A stretch of DNA of 64,000 bases, from NCBI GenBank assembly GCA_947500825.1, contig CANMTR010000006.1:62001-126000 (forward strand), read 5' to 3'. A program made the position numbers and the translations under genes. A model generated the notes under the pieces. The model was not told where the DNA came from. It saw only the letters and a list, made by a program, of their open reading frames with translations, and did no database searches. Position 1 is the stretch's first letter. Each line of letters begins with the position of its first letter. Positions 9,402 to 17,520 of this stretch are shown one piece after another. This DNA comes from an uncultured Paracoccaceae bacterium (GTDB taxonomy: Bacteria; Pseudomonadota; Alphaproteobacteria; Rhodobacterales; Rhodobacteraceae).

Positions 9402-10930
9402 TCGGCCGCCATCCGCGGCGTCGCGGGCCGCGCGGGCTCGGGCACCAGGTGCCCCAGCACCTCGGCCGAGGACACGACGCCCGGCAGCCCCGCGCCCGGA
9501 TGCGTCCCCGCCCCCACGAGATAGAGGCCACTGGCCTCCTCGCTCACGTTGTGGGGCCGGAACCAGGCCGATTGCAGGATGCGCGGCTCGATGGAGAATC
9601 CCGATCCGTGCAGGCTGAGATAGCGGTCGCGGAAATCCTCGGGCGTCATCACGTGCTCGGCCACGATCCGGTCGCGGAAACCGGGGATCATCGTCTCCAG
9701 CTGCGCGGCCACCCGCTCGCGGTAGCGCGGCTCCTCCATCCGCCAGTCCACCGGGTCGGCATGGCCCAGATGTGGCACCGGCGACAGGGCATAGAAGGTG
9801 TCGTCGCCCTCGGGCGCGGCCGAGGGGTCGGTCACCGTGGGCCGGTGCAGGTAGAGGCTCATGTCCTCCGCCAACTTTCCCTTGACGAAGATGTCGTTCA
9901 CCAGCCCCTTGTAGCGCGGCCCGTTCAGGATCGTGTGGTGGCCCACGTCGCCCCACATCTCCCGCGTTCCCCTGGTGCCGAAATACCAGACATAAAGGCC
10001 CATGGACCACCGCCGCGAGCCCATGCGCTTCTCGGTCCAGCGTCGCTTTCCGGGCAGGAGCGTGCCATAGGTGTGGCCCGCGTCGGCGTTCGAGACCACG
10101 ATGTCCGAGGCGACCTCCTCGCCGCCCGCCAGCCGCACGCCGCGCGCCGCCCCGTCCGGCCCCGTCAGGATGCGCGCCACCTCCGTCTCGAGCCGGATCT
10201 CGCCGCCCGCGCCGCGGATCGCGGTGGCCATCGCCTCGGCGATCGCGGCGACGCCCCCCATGGCGTAATGGACGCCGAACGCCTTCTCCAGGTGGCTGAC
10301 GAGGATGTACATCGACGTCACGTTGAACGGGTCGCCGCCGATGAACAGCGGGTGGAAGCTGAACGCCATCTGCAGGCGCGGGTCGCGGAAGCGCCGCGCC
10401 GCGTGGGCCGCGACCGAGCGGTCGGCGCGCATCCGCGCGAAGCTCGGCAAGACCGCGATCAGGTCCTTCAGACGGTGCATGGAGCGTCGCCCCAGGTCCT
10501 CGAACCCGAAGCGGTAGCGCGCCTCGGCCTCCTTCAGGAACCGCTCGTAGCCGGCCACGTCGCCGGGGCTGAGGCGTCCCACCTCGGCGCGCATGGCGTC
10601 GGTGTCGGCCCGCGCGCTGAAGGAGGACCCGTCCGGCCAGCGGATCTCGTAGAACGGGTCGAGCGGGCGCAGGTCCACGTCGGCGTCGAAGTCGCGCCCG
10701 CAGGCGGCCCACAGGTCGCGGAACAGTTGCGGCACCGTCACGATGGTCGGCCCGAGGTCGAAGCGGTGCCCCTCCTTCCATATCGCCGAGCCGCGCCCCC
10801 CGGGGCTGTCGAGCCGGTCCACGACCGTGACGCGGTAGCCCTTCGCCAGCAGGCGCATCGCCGCCGCGAGACCCCCCAGGCCGGCGCCGATCACCACCGC
10901 GTGGCTCGGCCCTGTCGATATGGTGTTCAT
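9398..10930 (-). CDS. crtI: Phytoene desaturase (CrtI type)
   Basis: FAD-dependent desaturase of 510 residues that converts phytoene to neurosporene or lycopene. The N-terminal dinucleotide motif GAGLGG is at residues 15-20, followed by DSPGGRGS. The C-terminal FAD motif lies near GLYLVGAGTHPGAGLPGV. I chose the ATG at 10930 because it places the Rossmann motif at the usual distance. A TTG about 12 codons upstream is open but sits inside the promoter. There is no Shine-Dalgarno sequence before the ATG. The promoter -10 element ends seven bases upstream, so the mRNA may be leaderless. crtB follows with an ATGA overlap. Confidence 0.95.
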   Translation of the reverse strand: MNTISTGPSHAVVIGAGLGGLAAAMRLLAKGYRVTVVDRLDSPGGRGSAIWKEGHRFDLGPTIVTVPQLFRDLWAACGRDFDADVDLRPLDPFYEIRWPDGSSFSARADTDAMRAEVGRLSPGDVAGYERFLKEAEARYRFGFEDLGRRSMHRLKDLIAVLPSFARMRADRSVAAHAARRFRDPRLQMAFSFHPLFIGGDPFNVTSMYILVSHLEKAFGVHYAMGGVAAIAEAMATAIRGAGGEIRLETEVARILTGPDGAARGVRLAGGEEVASDIVVSNADAGHTYGTLLPGKRRWTEKRMGSRRWSMGLYVWYFGTRGTREMWGDVGHHTILNGPRYKGLVNDIFVKGKLAEDMSLYLHRPTVTDPSAAPEGDDTFYALSPVPHLGHADPVDWRMEEPRYRERVAAQLETMIPGFRDRIVAEHVMTPEDFRDRYLSLHGSGFSIEPRILQSAWFRPHNVSEEASGLYLVGAGTHPGAGLPGVVSSAEVLGHLVPEPARPATPRMAAE

Positions 10931-10937
10931 GGGGTCG

Positions 10938-10966
10938 AGCGTAGCAGTGTCCAGTTTGCCTGACAA
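10938..10966 (-). promoter_or_regulatory. crtI promoter, sigma-70-like
   Basis: On the minus strand a -35 TTGTCA (10961-10966) and a -10 TACGCT (10938-10943) are separated by exactly 17 bases. The -35 lies inside the PpsR box. Initiation about seven bases past the -10 would fall on or next to the crtI ATG at 10930. Confidence 0.55.
10948..10965. promoter_or_regulatory. PpsR/CrtJ operator between crtI and crtA
   Basis: TGTCCAGTTTGCCTGACA matches the PpsR/CrtJ consensus TGT-N12-ACA, including the preferred inner C and G (TGTC-N10-GACA). It lies between the divergent crtI and crtA genes and covers the crtI -35 element. Aerobic or high-light repression of both directions by the PpsR encoded at 37882 is the likely role. 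Confidence 0.85.
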
Positions 10967-11040
10967 TTCGCATCGCGACCCTTCCCCTGCCGTGCGAAGG
11001 CTGGCACAGATGACCGGCAGACCGCACCGGAGGATGGGTC

Positions 11041-11787
11041 ATCCAGACCGTCTCGCTCAGCGTTCACAGGTTCGACCGGCGCCGCGACCGGCTCTGGGTG
11101 CTCGGCCAGATGGCCCTGTCGCGCCGCCACATGGCCCGCCTGCCCGGCTGCACCTTCTGGAGGCTCTGCGGATCGGGCTCGGGCGAGGGCTTCACCCCGC
11201 GCCCCGACCCGGCCGTCTGGGCGATCCTGGCCGCCTGGCCCGACGCCGACACCGCCCGCGACCGGGTGACGCGGGCGCCCGTGTTCCGCCGCTGGCGGGC
11301 GCGCGCGGGCGCGGCCTGGACGCTGTTCCTCTCGCCGTCCGAATCGCGCGGCCTCTGGGCCGGCCAGGCGCCCTTCTCCCCCGGCCGGGAGACATCGTCC
11401 CCCGAGACAGGCCCAGAAATAGGCCCGGGAACAGGCCCCGGAACGGGCCCCGTCGCCGCCCTCACCCGCGCGCGCATCCGCCCGCGCCACATGGCCCGCT
11501 TCTGGGCCCGCGTCCCCGACATCTCCGACCGGATCGGGGCCGACCCGGACGTGCTGTTCAAGATCGGCCTCGGGGAGGTGCCCTGGCGCAACCAGATCAC
11601 CTTCTCGGTCTGGCCCGACGCCGCCGCCATGGCCCGCTTCGCCCGCACCGGCGCCCATGCCGGGGCGATCCGCGCCGTCCGGTCCCAGGGCTGGTTCTCC
11701 GAGGAGCTCTACGCCCGCTTCCGCGTCACCGGCGAGGCGGGGGACTGGCCGGGCGTCCCGCCGCTCGCGCCCGAGGAGGCCCCATGA
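11041..11787 (+). CDS. crtA: Spheroidene monooxygenase with non-standard ATC start
   Basis: CrtA oxygenates spheroidene to spheroidenone. The frame encodes 248 residues if read from 11041. The segment QTVSLSVHRF followed by LWVLGQM, FWRLCGSGSGEGFTP and later FKIGLGEVPW and FSVWPD is diagnostic for CrtA. Where homologues begin Met-Gln-Thr-Val the codon is ATC, seven bases after GGAGG. No ATG, GTG or TTG lies between the upstream in-frame stop at 11011 and 11041. The first standard start is GTG at 11098, which has no ribosome site and would remove 19 conserved residues. Four 12-bp repeats add a Gly-Pro-Thr-rich loop at 11407-11454. The stop overlaps the bchI ATG. Confidence 0.85.
   Translation: MQTVSLSVHRFDRRRDRLWVLGQMALSRRHMARLPGCTFWRLCGSGSGEGFTPRPDPAVWAILAAWPDADTARDRVTRAPVFRRWRARAGAAWTLFLSPSESRGLWAGQAPFSPGRETSSPETGPEIGPGTGPGTGPVAALTRARIRPRHMARFWARVPDISDRIGADPDVLFKIGLGEVPWRNQITFSVWPDAAAMARFARTGAHAGAIRAVRSQGWFSEELYARFRVTGEAGDWPGVPPLAPEEAP
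11407..11454 (+). repeat. Four degenerate 12-bp tandem repeats inside crtA
   Basis: Four consecutive 12-base units (ACAGGCCCAGAA, ATAGGCCCGGGA, ACAGGCCCCGGA, ACGGGCCCCGTC) encode a T/I-G-P-x repeat loop in CrtA. The unit length is a multiple of three, so the frame is kept. Confidence 0.8.
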
Positions 11788-12809
11788 CCGGACCCTTCCC
11801 CTTCACCGCCATCGTCGGCCAGGACGACATGACGCGCGCCCTGGTCCTCACCGCGGTCGACCCCCGGATCGGCGGCGTCCTGGTGATGGGCGACCGCGGC
11901 ACCGGCAAGTCCACCGCCGTGCGCGCCCTGGCCCACCTGCTGCCCCCCATCCGCGCCGTGGCCGACTGCCCGGTGAACTCCGCGCGGCCCGCCGACATGC
12001 CCGACTGGGCCGAGGCCGCCGACACCCGCGTCGTCTCCCGCCCCACCCCGGTGGTGGACCTGCCCCTGGGCGCGGGCGAGGACCGGGTGACCGGCGCGCT
12101 CGACATCGAGCGGGCGCTGACCATGGGCGAGAAGGCGTTCCAGCCGGGCCTCTTGGCCCGCGCCAACCGCGGCTACCTCTATATCGACGAGGTCAACCTG
12201 CTGGAGGACCACCTGGTCGACCTCCTCCTCGACGTGGCCCAGTCGGGCCGCAACGTGGTGGAGCGCGAAGGCCTGTCGATCTCCCACCCCGCCCGCTTCG
12301 TCCTGGTGGGCTCGGGCAACCCCGAGGAAGGGGAGCTGCGCCCCCAGCTCCTCGACCGGTTCGGCCTGATGGTGGAGGTCTCCTCCCCGCGCGACATCGA
12401 CACCCGGGTGGAGGTGATCCGCCGCCGCGACGCCTACGAGCGCGCGCCGGCCGCCTTCCTGCGCGACTGGAAGCCGGCGGAGGCCGCCCTGCGCCGCGAC
12501 ATCCTCGCCGCGCGCAAGCGCATCGCCCGCCTCGACACGCCCGAGGCGGCGTTGCGCGACTGCGCCGCCCTGTGCGTGGCGCTGGGCTCGGACGGGCTCC
12601 GGGGCGAGCTGACGCTCCTGCGCGCCGCCCGCGCGGCCGCGGCCCTCGCGGGCGCGGACGAGGTCGGCCGCGACCACCTGCGGGACGTGGCCGCCATGGC
12701 GCTGCAGCACCGCCTGCGCCGCGACCCGATGGACGAGTCCGGCTCGCGCACCCGCATCGACCGCATCGTGGGGGAGGTCTTCGGCCCCGCCCCGGCGACC
12801 GCCGAATGA
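11784..12809 (+). CDS. bchI: Magnesium chelatase ATPase subunit I
   Basis: AAA+ motor subunit of 341 residues that drives Mg insertion into protoporphyrin IX together with BchD and BchH. Walker A is GDRGTGKS (residues 36-43), Walker B is YLYIDEVNLL (D135-E136), and the sensor region is VGSGNPEEGELRPQLLDRFG. The ATG overlaps the crtA stop (ATGA) and the stop overlaps the bchD start (ATGA), so crtA-bchI-bchD-bchO form one translationally coupled operon. The length is close to the family norm of about 340-350. Confidence 0.97.
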   Translation: MTGPFPFTAIVGQDDMTRALVLTAVDPRIGGVLVMGDRGTGKSTAVRALAHLLPPIRAVADCPVNSARPADMPDWAEAADTRVVSRPTPVVDLPLGAGEDRVTGALDIERALTMGEKAFQPGLLARANRGYLYIDEVNLLEDHLVDLLLDVAQSGRNVVEREGLSISHPARFVLVGSGNPEEGELRPQLLDRFGLMVEVSSPRDIDTRVEVIRRRDAYERAPAAFLRDWKPAEAALRRDILAARKRIARLDTPEAALRDCAALCVALGSDGLRGELTLLRAARAAAALAGADEVGRDHLRDVAAMALQHRLRRDPMDESGSRTRIDRIVGEVFGPAPATAE

Positions 12810-14473
12810 CCCCCTGGGCGCTCGCCCTGCGCGCCGCCGACCTCCTCTGCGTGGCGCGGGGCGAGCTGGGTGGGCTGTGGCTGCGCGCCCGCCCCGGCCC
12901 GGCCCGCGACGCCCTGCTCGACCGCCTCGCCCCCCTCGAGCCCCGCCGCTGCCCGCCCGGCATCACCGACGCAGGCCTCTTCGGCGGCATCGACCTCGCC
13001 CAGGCGCTGGCCTCCGGGCGTCTCGTCGGCCGTGCCGGCCTTCTCGACACCGCCCCCGCCCTCCTCCTGCCCATGGCCGAACGGACCGAGACGGGCCTCG
13101 CGGGCCGCCTCGCCGCGGCGCGGGACGCCGGCGGCCCGGTCCTCGTCGCCCTCGACGAGGCCGCCCCGGACGAGGGCGCGCCTCCCGCGCCCCTGACCGA
13201 ACGTCTGGGCGCCTTCGCCGTGCTCGACGGCATCGCCCTCGCTGACCTCGCCGAGACGCCCCCGCCCCCCGACCTCGCCGCCGCGCGCGCCGTCCATGCC
13301 CGCGCGCGGGTGCCCGACGCGCTGGCCGCGGCGCTCGTGGCCACGGCCGCCCGGCTCGGGATCGCAACCCTGCGCGCGCCCCGCTTCGCCATCGCCGCCG
13401 CGCGGGCCAACGCCGCCCTCGACGGCCGGGACGAGGCAAACGAGGACGACGCCGCCCTCGCCGTCCGCCTCTGCCTCGCCCATCGCGGCACCTCCCCCCC
13501 GGAGACGGAGGAGGAGCAGGAGGCGCCGGACGAGGGCACCGAGGACGGCGCCGATGCGCCGCCCGACAGGACCGACGCGGACAGGGGCCGGGACGACGGG
13601 GACGCGGAGGGCGATGGCGACGCCGGCGCCGACCGGTTGGTGGAGGCCGCCCGCGCCGCCCTGCCCCCGGGCCTGCTGGCCACGCTCCGCGCCGCGCGGG
13701 CGCGGCGCGACGCGGCGGCCTCCTCCGGCGCGGGCGCGCGCACCGCCTCGGCCGGGCGCGGACGGCCCCTGCCTCCGCGCCCGGGGCGCGCGGGCGCGGG
13801 CCGGATCGACGCCGCCGCCACCCTGCGCGCCGCCGCGCCGTGGCAGACGCTGCGCCGCCGCGCCGCGCCGGACGATCCGCGCCGCCTGCTCCTGCGCCCC
13901 GGCGACATCCGCCTGGCCCGGTCGGAGCGGCGCACCGACCGGCTGGTGATCTTCGCCGTGGACGCCTCCGGCTCGGCGGCCATGTCGCGCATGGCCGAGG
14001 CCAAGGGCGCGATCGAGGGCCTGCTGTCCGACAGCTACGCCGCGCGCGACCACGTCGCCCTGGTGGCGTTCCGCCGCGAGGGCGCCGAAGTGCTGCTGCC
14101 GCCCACCCGCTCGCTCACCCAGTCGCGCCGCCGGCTCCGGGCCCTGCCGGGAGGCGGCGGCACGCCGCTCGCCGCCGCCCTGGCCGAGGTGGCCGACCTC
14201 GCCGACCGGGCCCGGCGCGCGGGGCTGACGCCGAGCCTTGTGCTGCTGACCGACGGTCGCGCCAACATCGCCCTCGACGGCACCGCCGACCGCGCCCGCG
14301 CCAGCGCCGAGGCCGAGGAGCTCGCCCGCGGCCTCGGCCTTCCCGCGCTGGTGGTCGATACCGGCACCCGCACGGCCCCCGCCCTGCGCGCCCTGGCCGC
14401 GGCCCTGGGCGCCCCCCTCGTCTCCCTGCCCCGCGCGGGCATGGAGGCCGCCCTGACGGAGCTTCCCCGCTGA
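12806..14473 (+). CDS. bchD: Magnesium chelatase subunit D
   Basis: 555-residue platform subunit pairing with the BchI hexamer. The N-terminal AAA+-like part (to about residue 210) has lost the canonical Walker A, as usual for BchD. It is followed by an acidic Glu/Asp/Pro-rich linker at about 222-275 and an Arg-rich stretch. The C-terminal part is an integrin-I/VWA domain with the MIDAS motif D386-x-S388-x-S390 (DASGSA), the threonine of GGGTPLAAAL and the LTDGRAN loop. ATGA overlap with bchI and a TGATG junction with bchO show tight coupling. Confidence 0.96.
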   Translation: MTPWALALRAADLLCVARGELGGLWLRARPGPARDALLDRLAPLEPRRCPPGITDAGLFGGIDLAQALASGRLVGRAGLLDTAPALLLPMAERTETGLAGRLAAARDAGGPVLVALDEAAPDEGAPPAPLTERLGAFAVLDGIALADLAETPPPPDLAAARAVHARARVPDALAAALVATAARLGIATLRAPRFAIAAARANAALDGRDEANEDDAALAVRLCLAHRGTSPPETEEEQEAPDEGTEDGADAPPDRTDADRGRDDGDAEGDGDAGADRLVEAARAALPPGLLATLRAARARRDAAASSGAGARTASAGRGRPLPPRPGRAGAGRIDAAATLRAAAPWQTLRRRAAPDDPRRLLLRPGDIRLARSERRTDRLVIFAVDASGSAAMSRMAEAKGAIEGLLSDSYAARDHVALVAFRREGAEVLLPPTRSLTQSRRRLRALPGGGGTPLAAALAEVADLADRARRAGLTPSLVLLTDGRANIALDGTADRARASAEAEELARGLGLPALVVDTGTRTAPALRALAAALGAPLVSLPRAGMEAALTELPR

Positions 14474-15324
14474 TGGACTGGGACAGGCAGGGCACCGACT
14501 GGCCCAACCGCGACGCTTCGAGATTCGTCGAGAGCCGCCCCCACCGCTGGCACGTCCAGGACGCGGGGTCCGGCCCGGCGGTGCTGCTGATCCACGGCAC
14601 GGGAGCGGCCACCCATTCCTGGCGCGACGTGCTGCCCCTGCTGGCGCGGGGTCACCGGGTGGTGGCGATGGACCTGCCCGGCCACGGCTTCACCGCCATG
14701 GGCAGCCGCCGCCGCTCCTCCCTGCCGGCCATGGCCGAGGATGTCTGGAGCCTTTGCGACGCGCTGGAGGTGGACCCGGCGATCCTGGCGGGCCATTCGG
14801 CCGGGGCCGCGATCGCGGTGGCCATGGAAGGAGCCCGCCCGGCGGGGCGGCGCATCGTGGGGATCAACGCGGCGCTGGGCACCTTCGACGGGCCGGCGGC
14901 GTGGCTGTTCCCGTCCATGGCGCGCGGGCTGGCCGCCATGCCCTTCGTGCCCCGCGCGGTCGCGGCGACCCTGGGCGCCACGGGCGGCAGCGACCAGCTC
15001 CTGCGCTCCACGGGCAGCCGGATCGACGCGCCCGGGCGCGCGTTCTACCGCCGGCTGGTGGCGGCCCCCTCCCACGTGGAGGGCGCGCTGGAGATGATGG
15101 CGCAATGGTCCACCCGGTCGCTGTCTGACACGCTGCCGCGCCTCGGGGGGCCGGTCCGGCTGGCAACGGGCGACCTGGACAGGGCGGTGCCGCCCCGCGT
15201 GTCGGCCGAGGCGGCCGCGCGCTGCCCCGACGGGCGCGCGCTCTCCATGGGCCCGCTGGGCCACCTCGCCCACGAGGAGGCCCCGGAGGCGGCGGCCGCC
15301 CTGATCCTGTCCGACCCCGCCTGA
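14473..15324 (+). CDS. bchO: Mg-chelatase-associated alpha/beta hydrolase BchO
   Basis: 283-residue alpha/beta hydrolase-fold protein always linked to bchID in purple bacteria. The oxyanion HGTG motif is at residues 41-44. The nucleophile elbow is GHSAG at 107-111 with Ser109, and a C-terminal His is in GPLGHLAHEEAP. Its biochemical role is not settled; an accessory function in Mg-protoporphyrin synthesis is usually proposed. The start overlaps the bchD stop by one base. It ends the rightward PGC operon, and the convergent flagellar flgI gene follows after 93 bases. Confidence 0.92.
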   Translation: MDWDRQGTDWPNRDASRFVESRPHRWHVQDAGSGPAVLLIHGTGAATHSWRDVLPLLARGHRVVAMDLPGHGFTAMGSRRRSSLPAMAEDVWSLCDALEVDPAILAGHSAGAAIAVAMEGARPAGRRIVGINAALGTFDGPAAWLFPSMARGLAAMPFVPRAVAATLGATGGSDQLLRSTGSRIDAPGRAFYRRLVAAPSHVEGALEMMAQWSTRSLSDTLPRLGGPVRLATGDLDRAVPPRVSAEAAARCPDGRALSMGPLGHLAHEEAPEAAAALILSDPA

Positions 15325-15417
15325 GACCGCCGCCGCAGCCCGGGCAGTGGACAAAGGCGTATTTTGGAGACGCCGGGGAGGGGCCGGGCGCGCCCTGATA
15401 CACGACGAGCCCGCGTG

Positions 15418-16518
15418 CTACTGCACGACGAAATCCGCGTGGAGCGCGCCTGCGGCCTTGATGCTCTTGAGGATGTCGATCATGTCGCGCGGCGCCACGC
15501 CCAGGGCGTTGAGGCCGGTGACCACGTCCGACAGGGACGCCGTCTCGGGCACCTCCGCCAGGCCGATGCCGGGCTCCTGCTCGATTTCCACGTTGGTCCG
15601 CGGCACCACCACGGTCTCGCCCTCGGCGAAGGGGTTGGGCTGGGAGACGAGCGGGGCCTCCTCGACCCTGAGCGTCAGGCCCCCCTGGCTGACGGCGACT
15701 CGGCTGATGCGCACGTCCTCGCCCATCACGATGGTGCCCGAGCGCTGGTCGACCACGACGCGGGCGCGGCGCTCGGGCTCGACGGTGATGTTCTCGATCC
15801 GCGACAGGGCATGGGCGGGCGAGGCGGTCGCGGTGGCGGCGATGTTCACCGACACGGTGCCCGCGTCGAGCATCCGCGCCACGGCGCGGTTCAGCGAACC
15901 GTTGATGGCCTGCTCGATCCGCGCCGCGGTGGTGAAGTCGGGCGTGCGGAGCGCCAGGCGCACCACGTCGAGCCCCGAGAAGTCGAAGTCGATCTCGCGC
16001 TCCACGCGGCCCCCCGCGGGGATAGACCCGGCCGTGGGGACGCCTTGGGTGACGGAGGCCGCCGCGCCCTCGGCGCTGACGCCGCCCGCGATCACCGTGC
16101 CCTGCGCCACGGCATAGACCTGCCCGTCGGCGGCGTTGAGGGGCGTCATCACAAGCGTGCCGCCCAGGAGCGAATCGGCGTCGCCGATCGCCGAGACGGT
16201 CACGTCGATGCGGCTGCCGGTGCGCGAGAAGGGCGGCAGGTCGGCGGTGACGAGCACCGCGGCCACGTTGCGCGGCCGGAACTGCTCGCCGCTCACGTTG
16301 ACGCCCAGCCGCTCCAGGATGGTGGACATGATCTCCTCGGTGAAGGGCGCGTTCCTGAGGCCGTCGCCGGTGCCGTTGAGGCCCACCACGAGGCCGTAGC
16401 CCACCAGGTCGTTGCCGCGCACGCCGTCGAACTCCACCAGGTCCTTGATGCGGACCTGGCTCGCCTGGGCGGCCAGGGGAGCGAGCGCGAGGACCAGCGC
16501 GAGGACGAGCCGGATCAT
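15418..16518 (-). CDS. flgI: Flagellar basal body P-ring protein FlgI
   Basis: Periplasmic protein of 366 residues that forms the P-ring around the rod. A Sec signal peptide ends at …AAQA (about residue 19). The mature N-terminus RIKDLVEFDGVRGNDLVGYG is the strongly conserved FlgI signature. The C-terminus has LGVAPRDMIDILKSIKAAGALHA. It is the last gene of the flgE-flgK-flgL-flgI run, and its ATG overlaps the flgL stop (ATGA). Confidence 0.97.
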   Translation of the reverse strand: MIRLVLALVLALAPLAAQASQVRIKDLVEFDGVRGNDLVGYGLVVGLNGTGDGLRNAPFTEEIMSTILERLGVNVSGEQFRPRNVAAVLVTADLPPFSRTGSRIDVTVSAIGDADSLLGGTLVMTPLNAADGQVYAVAQGTVIAGGVSAEGAAASVTQGVPTAGSIPAGGRVEREIDFDFSGLDVVRLALRTPDFTTAARIEQAINGSLNRAVARMLDAGTVSVNIAATATASPAHALSRIENITVEPERRARVVVDQRSGTIVMGEDVRISRVAVSQGGLTLRVEEAPLVSQPNPFAEGETVVVPRTNVEIEQEPGIGLAEVPETASLSDVVTGLNALGVAPRDMIDILKSIKAAGALHADFVVQ

Positions 16519-17519
16519 CGCAGATACGCCGTCAGGGTGAGGCCCGAGAGCCGCGCGGTCACCGCGTAGAGGCTCTCCATCTGCGTGCGCGACTGTTCCA
16601 GCCGGACCGCCGCCTCGTAGGGATCGACCCCGATCATGTCGAGGCGCGCGCGCTCCAGCCCGTCGCGCTCGGCCGCCGTGCGCACCTCCGCCCGTTCCAG
16701 CCGCTCCTCGACCACGCCGCCGGCGGCCTGCAGCCCCGTCAGCCCGTCGCGCGCCGCGAAGGTCCCCGTGGCGGTCGCCTGGACGACCGCGCGCCGTTCT
16801 CCCGCGTCGCCGGGCAGCGCGCCGGCGTCGAGGACGGCGAGGCGGGCCAGCGCCGCCAGCCCGGCGCGGACCTCGCCGGAATCGGCCCGGGGGGCGAACC
16901 CGACGCTCTCGCCCGCGGCCACGCGGACCGGCGCCCGAGAGGCCTCCGCGCCGAGATAGTCCTCGTCGAACCCGCCCCCTTCGGCGAAGTAGGCCGTCAC
17001 CGCCGCGTCCAGCTCCGCGGCCGTGGTCGCGCCGCCGACCGCCTCGCGGACGCCGGCCAGGATCTCCCCGGCGGGGCGCGTCGCGGGCCCGTCGGTGGCC
17101 ACGCCGGCGAACAGGCGCACGCCGCCCACCTCGGTGTTGAGGTCCGACACCATGCCCTCGAACGCCTCCCGCGCCGTGTGCGCCAGCACGTCCACCGACA
17201 GCTTGGTGTTGCTGGCGCCGATCCCGGTCGTGGCATCGGCCACCATGGCCAGGCGCGATCCGGCCCGTTCCAGCGCGATCTGCGTGGCCTCGGTCAGCAC
17301 CCGCATCTCCGATAGCGAGGTCTCGTGGGCCGACACCCGCGACAGGCCCCGCTCCACCGCGGCCAGGGGGGCGGTATCCCCGCCCATCGCCCGGCCCGGG
17401 TCGGCGCTCAGGCCCGTGGTGACCTCCTGGCCCAGCCGCGTGAGCTCGCGGTCGAGCCGGGCGAGCCCCAGGCCCGTGGCGTAGCTGCGGGACATGTCCC
17501 CGATCGGCGGCAGGCTCAT
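16515..17519 (-). CDS. flgL: Flagellar hook-associated protein 3 (FlgL)
   Basis: 334-residue junction protein between hook and filament. The N-terminal and C-terminal helical segments resemble flagellin (for example LDRELTRLGQEVTTG near the start and DPYEAAVRLEQSRTQMESLYAV at the end). The central part is variable. The start at 17519 lies one base after the flgK stop. Homology is weaker than for flgI, but the position between flgK and flgI and the terminal motifs support the call. Confidence 0.88.
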   Translation of the reverse strand: MSLPPIGDMSRSYATGLGLARLDRELTRLGQEVTTGLSADPGRAMGGDTAPLAAVERGLSRVSAHETSLSEMRVLTEATQIALERAGSRLAMVADATTGIGASNTKLSVDVLAHTAREAFEGMVSDLNTEVGGVRLFAGVATDGPATRPAGEILAGVREAVGGATTAAELDAAVTAYFAEGGGFDEDYLGAEASRAPVRVAAGESVGFAPRADSGEVRAGLAALARLAVLDAGALPGDAGERRAVVQATATGTFAARDGLTGLQAAGGVVEERLERAEVRTAAERDGLERARLDMIGVDPYEAAVRLEQSRTQMESLYAVTARLSGLTLTAYLR

Positions 17520-17520
17520 G

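Noticed and set aside
10920-11783. A long open frame that runs through crtA in another frame and joins bchI, as if BchI had a ~290-residue extension
   Set aside because: Its sequence over crtA is Arg/Pro-rich nonsense typical of GC-rich off-frames. BchI homologues begin at 11784, and the crtA frame is clearly coding.
15325-15417. Terminator between convergent bchO and flgI
   Set aside because: Only a weak 5-bp stem is present, and no T-tract follows. Not enough to call.
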